Below, one piece after another: positions 1 to 4,843 of a stretch of 7,338 nucleotides of DNA. A program made the position numbers and the translations under genes. The notes beneath the pieces are model-generated. The model worked only from the letters and a program-made list of their open reading frames with translations. It did no database searches and was not told the origin of the DNA. Within the stretch, counting starts at the first letter, position 1; every line of letters begins with the position of its first letter. Where the stretch lies: assembly GCA_938010745.1 (NCBI GenBank), contig CALLVF010000068.1, forward strand, positions 1-7,338. Direction: 5' to 3'. This DNA is from an uncultured Patescibacteria group bacterium (GTDB taxonomy: Bacteria > Patescibacteriota > Microgenomatia > UBA1406 > GWC2-37-13).

Positions 1-833
1 TTTTTAATTATCCCAAAATTATAGTTATTCCAAAAAAATTCCTGGTTATTTTCAAGAATTTTTTTGCTAATTAAAAAATTTAATTCATTCCAATTATTCT
101 TGCTTATGTAATTGAACCTAATCCCCCCTCCTAAATCTAAACTGTCTATATTAAATCCCATATTCAAACCGTCAATGGATAAGCTTATGACTTTTTTTAG
201 ATATTCTCTTTTTAATTCTTCTGAGGTTGAATCAATATGGAAACTTAAGCCTTTAAAATATTTCCTTTGATTTTGTTTTTTTAATTTTTTAAAGATTTCA
301 GGAATTATTTCTTCATCAATTCCAAATCTTGTTTTTCTAAGATTGTTAAATTTTTCAGTTTTTATGTTGCCTAATCTAATAAAAAAGCCAATTTTTATGT
401 TTTCTTTAATCAAAAAAGTTAATTGTTCTTCTGAGTTAATGACTAAATAAACTTTAATTTTTAAGTTTTTAAATTTTTTCAAAATTGCCAATATTTTCTT
501 CAAATTTCCAGGGTAGTTAACAATTATTTGTTTAGGATTGTTTTTAAAAGCTAAATTAGTTTCAAAGGGGGATGAGCTTTCAACTGGCAAAAGTTTACTT
601 ATAAAACTAACCAAAAATGGTGCGTTGTTGGCTTTCATTGAGTAAAATAATTCGAAATTATTTATTTTTACTGATTTTAAGAAACCCAATATTTTTTCAA
701 TTTGATCATTTAATTTTTTTAAAAATATCAAGTTAAAGGGCTGATCTACTTGTTTTTCCAGTTTAAAAAGCCAAATTTTTTTTTGTTCTAAAAAATTTAA
801 AGTATTTTTATTTATTAACGGTGGAAAATACAT
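1..833 (-). CDS. Fold-type-III (group IV) PLP-dependent decarboxylase-like enzyme, 3' end beyond the left edge
   Basis: The reading frame is open from ATG 833-831 to the left edge (277 codons visible), so the C-terminal half is missing. Landmarks of the alanine-racemase-fold decarboxylases (diaminopimelate, ornithine/arginine, carboxynorspermidine and SbnH-type enzymes) appear in the right order: FYSMKANN with the presumed PLP-binding Lys67, ESSSPFE (85-91), TRFGI (168-172), GLSFHIDS with the cofactor-stacking His199 (195-202), and DLGGGI (233-238), which binds PLP phosphate. The catalytic Cys and the GR/EPGR region would lie outside the window. The family decarboxylates basic or diamino acids in the cytosol; the substrate cannot be told from this half. 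The start codon overlaps the ATPase stop by one base (TAATG) with no clear ribosome-binding site, so translation is probably coupled and the two genes share one operon. Enzyme class is fairly sure; specificity is unknown. Confidence 0.85.
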   Translation of the reverse strand, partial: MYFPPLINKNTLNFLEQKKIWLFKLEKQVDQPFNLIFLKKLNDQIEKILGFLKSVKINNFELFYSMKANNAPFLVSFISKLLPVESSSPFETNLAFKNNPKQIIVNYPGNLKKILAILKKFKNLKIKVYLVINSEEQLTFLIKENIKIGFFIRLGNIKTEKFNNLRKTRFGIDEEIIPEIFKKLKKQNQRKYFKGLSFHIDSTSEELKREYLKKVISLSIDGLNMGFNIDSLDLGGGIRFNYISKNNWNELNFLISKKILENNQEFFWNNYNFGIIK

Positions 834-1771
834 TAGAATTTAAATTCTTCATCAACTTGACAACTTAAATCACCAAAAGCTCTTTTTACATAGTCTAGCT
901 GAATATATTTTTTATGAAGGGTGATCAGTTGTTTCAACTTTTCATTTTGATCGACCTTAATTTTTTTAATTTCTTCTTTAACTTTTTCAAGAAAATTTAT
1001 AACTTTCTTGTCTTTTAAAACATCTTCAACTTTGATTAATCTTTTTGAGAGTTTATTGATTGCGGAATTGTATTCAAGAATTAAAAAGTCTTCAAGATAA
1101 TTCTTGGCAAAATTTAAATCATCAACATTAATGACTTTATTAAGAATGGGCTTAACTATTATTTTATAATCTGTTTTTTTCAATTCTGATATGTATTTAT
1201 TGTAAACTGAAATAGATTCAAGATTTGGTTCAACGATAAAAAAATGTAAATCAAACTGAAGGAAAAGTGAATTTGCAATACTGTCAATGCCAGCAACCAT
1301 ATCAGCGATTAATAATTCTTTGTTTTTTAATTTTGAATGAGAAAGGATATTTTCTAAAATGCTTAAATTGGTGTGATAGCAGCTTAATCCTGCCGTTTCT
1401 CCTTGGTATGAACCAACGCAAAATAGGTAAAGGTTAGGTTTTATTTCTTTTGAAAAATTACTCAAGATGAAATTTTCTTTTTCCAACGTAAAAAAATTTG
1501 ATCCTTTTCCTGGTGGAGTTGTTTTTACGTACTTTTTAGGATCAATTCTTGGGTTATTTCCTGCTAAAAAAGTTCTGATTTTTTTAATATTTTCTAAATT
1601 GGAGAGATAAAGATTTTCCGGAAAATTGACTCTAAAAATACTTTTTATGTGAACATTTATATCAGCATCAAAAATACAAACTTTAAAATTTTTCAAAGAG
1701 AAATAGATTGAAATTAAAGAAGTAATTGTTGATTTACCCGCTCCTCCTTTACCAATAATGCTAATTTTCAT
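833..1771 (-). CDS. CooC/MinD-family P-loop ATPase (SIMIBI class)
   Basis: The protein has 312 residues from the preferred ATG at 1771. It opens with MKISIIGKGGAGKST, a deviant Walker A with the signature lysine of MinD/NifH/CooC ATPases, followed by FDADIN (switch I region, 38-43) and ADMVAGID (switch II), which resembles the D-x-x-AG motif of CooC, the nickel-loading ATPase of CO dehydrogenase. The CxC metal ligand of CooC is not kept: the matching stretch reads GLSCYH with one Cys. A KTTPPGKGS motif and a C-terminal CQVDEEF look like lineage-specific features; from memory, similar motifs occur in uncharacterised actinobacterial ATP-binding proteins. Such proteins usually act as dimeric metal-insertion or protein-remodelling switches in the cytosol. 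An earlier in-frame ATG at 1807 is rejected because it lies in the -35 box of a perfect promoter whose start point falls at 1771. The gene is co-transcribed with the PLP enzyme downstream. Partner and metal are unknown. Confidence 0.85.
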   Translation of the reverse strand: MKISIIGKGGAGKSTITSLISIYFSLKNFKVCIFDADINVHIKSIFRVNFPENLYLSNLENIKKIRTFLAGNNPRIDPKKYVKTTPPGKGSNFFTLEKENFILSNFSKEIKPNLYLFCVGSYQGETAGLSCYHTNLSILENILSHSKLKNKELLIADMVAGIDSIANSLFLQFDLHFFIVEPNLESISVYNKYISELKKTDYKIIVKPILNKVINVDDLNFAKNYLEDFLILEYNSAINKLSKRLIKVEDVLKDKKVINFLEKVKEEIKKIKVDQNEKLKQLITLHKKYIQLDYVKRAFGDLSCQVDEEFKF

Positions 1772-1778
1772 GTAAATT

Positions 1779-1807
1779 ATTATATGCAACATTGTTGCAT
1801 TTGTCAA
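1779..1807 (-). promoter_or_regulatory. Perfect consensus sigma-70 promoter for the ATPase-PLP enzyme operon
   Basis: On the minus strand TTGACA (1807-1802) is followed after exactly 17 bases by TATAAT (1784-1779). Both hexamers match the bacterial consensus at every position. The ATG at 1771 begins 8 bases after the -10 box, at or next to the expected transcription start, so the mRNA should be leaderless or nearly so. Such a strong promoter would need repression, which fits the palindrome filling its spacer. Confidence 0.88.
1784..1800. promoter_or_regulatory. Fur/Zur-type operator palindrome (7-1-7)
   Basis: ATGCAACATTGTTGCAT is a perfect inverted repeat, eight bases each side of a single central T. 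Its inner TGCAACA-T-TGTTGCA has the 7-1-7 layout of operators bound by Fur-family dimers. It fills the spacer of the leftward promoter and contains the -35 box of the rightward promoter, so one bound repressor should silence both. The best candidate to bind it is the Fur-family protein encoded about 400 bases to the right. The metal cannot be read from the site; a zinc (Zur-like) role is a guess. Confidence 0.75.
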
Positions 1808-1823
1808 TAGAGTTTGTTATAAT
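1795..1823 (+). promoter_or_regulatory. Promoter for the serine-kinase-like and fur operon
   Basis: TTGCAT (1795-1800) and a perfect TATAAT (1818-1823) are separated by 17 bases. The ATG at 1830 follows the -10 box by 6 bases, so this transcript too is expected to be leaderless. The -35 hexamer is the right half of the operator palindrome, which places it under the same repressor as the divergent promoter. Confidence 0.78.
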
Positions 1824-1829
1824 CATTTT

Positions 1830-2216
1830 ATGAAAGTTCAATACGTTGAAATATCTAAACTAAAACCTCATGAAAAAATATCTAGAAAAAGGCTGGCTGA
1901 TTTGACTTTTCAACTAAAAAAAGAAAAGCTATTAAGAAAGCCTATTATTGTTGAAAGAGATAACTTTATAATTCTTGATGGACATCATCGTGTTGAATAT
2001 TTTAAAAAAAATAAAATTAAAAAAATACCTGCTATTTTGGTAGACTATGATAAAATTAAAGTCTTACCTAGAAGAAAAAAATATTGTAATTTAGACATTA
2101 AAAAACTAGTCACGAAATACGCTTTAGAAGGAAAAGTTCTTCCTTACAAAACTACAAAACATATTTTGTCAAAGGAAAAGACAATTAATATAAATTTTAA
2201 AATTATCCATGAATAA
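1830..2216 (+). CDS. ParB-fold protein, probable free serine kinase (SerK/SbnI-like)
   Basis: The 128-residue protein carries one ParB/sulfiredoxin-fold domain. It shows LKPHE with Glu15 in the place of the catalytic glutamate of SbnI and archaeal SerK, then ILDGHHRVEYF (48-58) with the nucleotide-binding DGHHR signature, and a C-terminal LPYKTTKHIL (104-113) that matches the P-x-x-T-T-R-H motif of the SerK group. By family, it would phosphorylate free L-serine to O-phospho-L-serine in the cytosol, with ADP or ATP as donor. It is much shorter than the archaeal SerK I recall (about 240 residues) and has no helix-turn-helix, which speaks against a ParB/Noc partition protein. It opens the rightward operon, with a leaderless start 6 bases after the -10 box, and overlaps fur by 8 bases. 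A DNA- or heme-sensing regulatory role, as reported for SbnI, is an alternative. Confidence 0.72.
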   Translation: MKVQYVEISKLKPHEKISRKRLADLTFQLKKEKLLRKPIIVERDNFIILDGHHRVEYFKKNKIKKIPAILVDYDKIKVLPRRKKYCNLDIKKLVTKYALEGKVLPYKTTKHILSKEKTININFKIIHE

Positions 2217-2619
2217 AAGAAAAAGAAAAGGTTTTTTAGTCAAAGTTATTGAGTCGTACAAAAATTACTTTTCTCTTGATGACATTAAAAGTAAAGTAAG
2301 GGGCCCCAATTTGAATATAAACAGAGTGACAATTTATCGAAATTTAAAGAAATTATTAGCTGAGGGAAAAATTAAAGAGGTGGTTATAGGAAGAAATAAG
2401 ATTTATTATGAGCTTGTAGGCAGTGGCTTAGAAAATAATCATCATCACCATATTATTTGTTTATCCTGCCGTAATATAATTGATTTTAAATTTGGAATAT
2501 TTGAATTTTTATTAAAAATATTTGAATTTTTTTACAATCGAATATATCATTTTAAAGTAAAATTTCATAACTTAGATTTTTATGGCTGTTGCCAAAAATG
2601 CTATAATAAAATTAATTAA
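2209..2619 (+). CDS. Fur-family metal-responsive repressor (Zur-like)
   Basis: The 136-residue protein has the usual Fur-family length and layout. An N-terminal winged helix carries the recognition helix NRVTIYRNLKKLL (38-50), typical of Fur/Zur/PerR. The hinge is followed by HHHHIICLSCRNIIDF (78-93), giving the regulatory histidines and the first structural zinc pair Cys84/Cys87. The second pair lies near the C-terminus (Cys127 or Cys128 with Cys131, in GCCQKC). A 14-base direct repeat (2497-2510 and 2518-2531, 21 bases apart) encodes a doubled IFEF in the dimerisation domain. It should bind the 7-1-7 palindrome between the divergent promoters and so repress its own operon and the ATPase-PLP operon when metal-loaded. 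The ATG sits inside the end of the kinase-like gene without a Shine-Dalgarno, implying translational coupling. Zinc is the preferred guess; iron, manganese or nickel cannot be excluded. Confidence 0.88.
   Translation: MNKRKRKGFLVKVIESYKNYFSLDDIKSKVRGPNLNINRVTIYRNLKKLLAEGKIKEVVIGRNKIYYELVGSGLENNHHHHIICLSCRNIIDFKFGIFEFLLKIFEFFYNRIYHFKVKFHNLDFYGCCQKCYNKIN
2599..2607 (+). promoter_or_regulatory. Extended -10 promoter for the riboswitch transcript
   Basis: TGCTATAAT is a perfect extended -10 element inside the last codons of fur. No convincing -35 box lies 17 bases upstream (TTTATG at 2579-2584), as is common for extended -10 promoters. The start point would be near 2614, about 30 bases before the riboswitch P1 stem, giving a leader of roughly 206 nucleotides. 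It would let the 411-residue gene be expressed independently of the metal-regulated operon. Confidence 0.5.
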
Positions 2620-2645
2620 TTATTTTTCTTAGTTGATTTAAAATT

Positions 2646-2812
2646 CCGCTTGGTTTAAGTCACTGCCTGCTTTAAAAAGCGGGTGGGAAGACTTATTTAA
2701 TCTGGGAACGCCGGTGAAAATCCGGGGCTGTGCCGCAGCGGTAAGCATGCTTTTTATTAAAAAAAGCATGTCAAGCCCGAAGACCGACCAAGCGCCTCTA
2801 CCCCGAGCAGGG
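2646..2812 (+). ncRNA. Cobalamin (adenosylcobalamin-type) riboswitch
   Basis: The cobalamin aptamer can be traced helix by helix. P1 pairs CGCTTGGT (2647-2654) with ACCAAGCG (2787-2794). P2 pairs TAAGTC (2656-2661) with GACTTA (2690-2695). P3 is CCTGCTTT (2666-2673) folding back on 2676-2683. The core runs through GGTGAAAATCCGG (2713-2725) and CTGTGCCGCAGCGGTAA (2728-2744), with P5 as GCTG/CAGC. A peripheral hairpin pairs 2746-2755 with 2761-2770. The B12 box AAGCCCGAAGACCGACC (2773-2789) closes the core. The downstream segment (2795-2812) contains the weak ribosome-binding site AGGG of the next gene, and CCT (2795-2797) can pair with AGG (2809-2811). There is no U-tract, so control is probably at translation initiation: B12 binding would hide the start site. 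The class is sure; the switching mechanism is inferred. Confidence 0.94.
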
Positions 2813-2819
2813 AAAATAT

Positions 2820-4055
2820 ATGGGTGTTTTTTTAGAAAGACCAGTTTTAAATACTGTCGATCAAATTTTTTCTTCTCCTGAAGGTAATCATTTAAGGTAT
2901 GAAATTGATTACCAAAGTTTTTTAAACTGGTGGAGGAACAATCAAGAACGCTTTAATAGTCTTTCTTTTAGAATTGACAATCAAGTAAATTTATTTTCAG
3001 AGCAGCTTAAAAAAGGCGGAATTGCCACTGCTTTAGATCAGTTGCGGATGGATATATATGGTTATTATTTGGAATATATTCGCCAGGAAGGAATTATCCC
3101 CTTTTCTTTAAAAATTAATTCTTCTGGACAAGTGGTTGGTGAATTTTATGGTGATAAAACAATTGTAGAAGTGGTTGATCCCAAAGAGAGAGGGGGAGCG
3201 GTATTGGAGGCGATGATTGATTTGCAAGAAAGATTAAAAAATTTAGATAAGAATGAAGTTATTTTTAGAATTTCTCCATCTGGTTGGACGGGTCTGGGTT
3301 ATGAATATACCGAAACCCAGACTCAGGTTTTGTGGAGAGACAAAGATAAATTTCGTGGTTTAACAATAAGAACCCAAATTGAACTCAAGCAAATTTTATC
3401 ACTCATATCCTCACTTGGCGTGGAAATTCCTCAACATTTAAATGATCAAAAAGAAATTATAAAGTGGATTACTTCTTTGAATATTACTCTCCCCTACCCA
3501 ATTGAAGAGTTTATTCAATGGTTAATGGAGGCAGTGAATAATCAAGATCATCAAGGAAGAGATTTAAAAAGACAAATGAACAATTGGTTAGAAAAAGATT
3601 CAGATTTTAGGCGCTTTGATGATATTGCCAGTTTAGTTAATTTTTTAGAGGCAAGAATTAAAAATTTGGTTAACAGAAGTAATTCTCTTGAGGAAATAAG
3701 AGAAAAACTGCCAAGTTTAATTAGTTTTGTTTTAATGGCGATGGCGGGTGATTTTCAAAGGGAGAAAGGAGATTATGATCAAGGACAAATTATTATTGAT
3801 TCCTCCACAAGATTCTTGCCAACTGCCAATTATGATAAAGTTTTTAATTATTTGCAATCATTGCCGGGATGCGCCGGGGGTGGTAACGTTAGTGGCGATT
3901 TTGTTTTAACTTCTTTTGGAACAAGAGCGGTAGTTGAAAATGATAAATATGGTTCAAGAGAGTTTGACTGCCCTCATTGTGGAGAAAAAGTACTTCGACC
4001 TAAAGATGTCCTTTTGGAAAAATGTCCTCACTGTGGTGGAGATGTTAGATGTTAA
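2820..4055 (+). CDS. Cobalamin-riboswitch-controlled protein of unknown function with C-terminal zinc ribbon
   Basis: I do not recognise this 411-residue family. It has no signal peptide or membrane segment, so it should be cytosolic. The N-terminal part (about 1-190) is mixed alpha/beta and includes SPSGWTGLGYEYTETQTQV and a RGLTIRTQIEL stretch. The middle (about 190-320) is rich in charged and amphipathic helices. A GCAGGGNVSGDF glycine/cysteine loop lies near 350. The end is a zinc ribbon, Cys384/Cys387 and Cys402/Cys405 in two CPHCG knuckles, with a final Cys411. The ATG follows AGGG (2809-2812) by 7 bases and lies immediately behind the cobalamin riboswitch, the clearest clue to function: expression should fall when B12 is plentiful. 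It is visibly less AT-rich than its neighbours. It lacks the usual hallmarks of BtuB/BtuCDF, Cob/Cbi enzymes, MetE or ribonucleotide reductase. A role in B12 economy is inferred only from the riboswitch. Confidence 0.88.
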   Translation: MGVFLERPVLNTVDQIFSSPEGNHLRYEIDYQSFLNWWRNNQERFNSLSFRIDNQVNLFSEQLKKGGIATALDQLRMDIYGYYLEYIRQEGIIPFSLKINSSGQVVGEFYGDKTIVEVVDPKERGGAVLEAMIDLQERLKNLDKNEVIFRISPSGWTGLGYEYTETQTQVLWRDKDKFRGLTIRTQIELKQILSLISSLGVEIPQHLNDQKEIIKWITSLNITLPYPIEEFIQWLMEAVNNQDHQGRDLKRQMNNWLEKDSDFRRFDDIASLVNFLEARIKNLVNRSNSLEEIREKLPSLISFVLMAMAGDFQREKGDYDQGQIIIDSSTRFLPTANYDKVFNYLQSLPGCAGGGNVSGDFVLTSFGTRAVVENDKYGSREFDCPHCGEKVLRPKDVLLEKCPHCGGDVRC

Positions 4056-4094
4056 AAACTTTACCTTTTTTTCGAAAGCGGTTTTTGCATAAAA

Positions 4095-4271
4095 TTATTT
4101 CTCAATTAAACTTTCAACTCTATTTTTCGCCTGCGCCAAAAGTTGTATTGCTTTTTTACGGGCTTTGTGAGTGAGTCAAAGATTTTTTATTATAAAATAC
4201 CAAATCAACCCAATTTTTAAAAAATTATTCTTGAACTCTTTGGTTTGCAAATTAAATAATTTCACATCATT
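4095..4271 (-). pseudogene. Degenerate remnant, end resembling an HsdS C-terminal helix
   Basis: A minus-strand frame runs from just after the hsdS fragment to a TAA at 4097-4095, interrupted by TGA at 4178-4176. The last 26 codons encode a charged amphipathic helix (KARKKAIQLLAQ followed by AKNRVESLI) of the kind that ends some type I specificity subunits, where it forms part of the conserved coiled coil. The preceding 31 codons match nothing I recognise. It is most likely debris of a second hsdS segment left after deletion. Chance similarity of a lysine-rich helix cannot be excluded. Confidence 0.35.
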
Positions 4272-4843
4272 TTATCCATTCGTCAGAAAACGCTTTTTCT
4301 AATATTGATTTTTTAAGTTCCTCTAAATCTTTCAGTTGTTCTTCTTGAAGTTTTTTTAATTTTTCCACTTTTTCTTGTAAACTATTCAAATAAGCATCAA
4401 TCTTTTTTTTAGGGAAGTGGTGGGAGGGGGATTTCAATCTTTGAAATGCTTTTGCTAGCATGAAGAGTAGAAACTCCAATTGTATATTTCTTTACGGTAT
4501 CTTGAATCGCTTGTTTTTGTAAAACATAAAATAAAAAATCAACAAAAAGTTATTTACTATCTTTTGGTTTTGTAATTCTAATTCCTGACGAAATAGTTCC
4601 TTCAATTCCTCTAAAAACAGTTCCAGGACTTTCATCAAAAGCCATCAAAATATCATCTTTTTTGCAAATAACCAAATTTTTACACGTGGTCCAAATTAAT
4701 CTAGTTTTTTGTTTTGAAATATCGGCAACTCTAATGAATCTAATTCCTTTACCTTTAGTATTTTAGCTTCGTGACCCTGGTTCTTTTCCGCGTTGAATAT
4801 AACAAATGTCAACTAATTTTTTTGTTGACCAAGGAAATTTCAT
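4267..4843 (-). pseudogene. hsdS: Decayed type I restriction specificity subunit, single target-recognition domain
   Basis: From ATG 4843-4841 the translation begins MKFPWSTKKLVDI and continues with NTKGKGIRFIRVADISK, a classic start of an HsdS target-recognition domain. It then runs through FDESPGTVFRGIEGTISSGI and VSTLHASKSISKIEIPLPPLP, the usual end of the domain, into the coiled-coil spacer KKIDAYLNSLQEKVEKLKKL and SILEKAFSDEW. HsdS recognises DNA for the methylase and nuclease complex. The gene is broken by TAA at codons 27 (4765-4763), 98 (4552-4550) and 145 (4411-4409), and by a frameshift in the A8 tract beside the last stop: the family motif PLPEQKKID needs the reading frame to change here. 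A 70-residue open frame (4479-4267) covers only the coiled coil and some out-of-frame residues. Its ATG overlaps the nuclease stop (ATGA). No second full recognition domain is present. Family is sure; it cannot make a functional subunit as read. Confidence 0.85.

Noticed and set aside
1772..1807. Longer ATPase start at ATG 1807, adding 12 residues
   Set aside because: The extra codons overlap the perfect -35/-10 promoter and the operator. The family begins at the MKISIIGKGG segment, and the start at 1771 fits the predicted transcription start.
2437..2451. Run of four histidines suggesting a tag or artefact
   Set aside because: The HHHH lies exactly where Fur-family proteins carry the HxH-x-x-x-C metal-binding segment, so it is natural.
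2497..2531. 14-base direct repeat within fur
   Set aside because: It is a short AT-rich in-frame duplication encoding IFEF twice. It leaves the domain intact and is most likely local slippage without regulatory meaning.
4056..4094. Possible terminator after the 411-residue gene
   Set aside because: Only a weak CTTT/AAAG pairing around TTCG is visible and the U-tract is broken. It is not convincing as an intrinsic terminator for either convergent unit.
4267..4479. Independent 70-residue coiled-coil protein
   Set aside because: It is the HsdS spacer helix read after a frameshift. Its first residues come from the wrong frame of the recognition domain.
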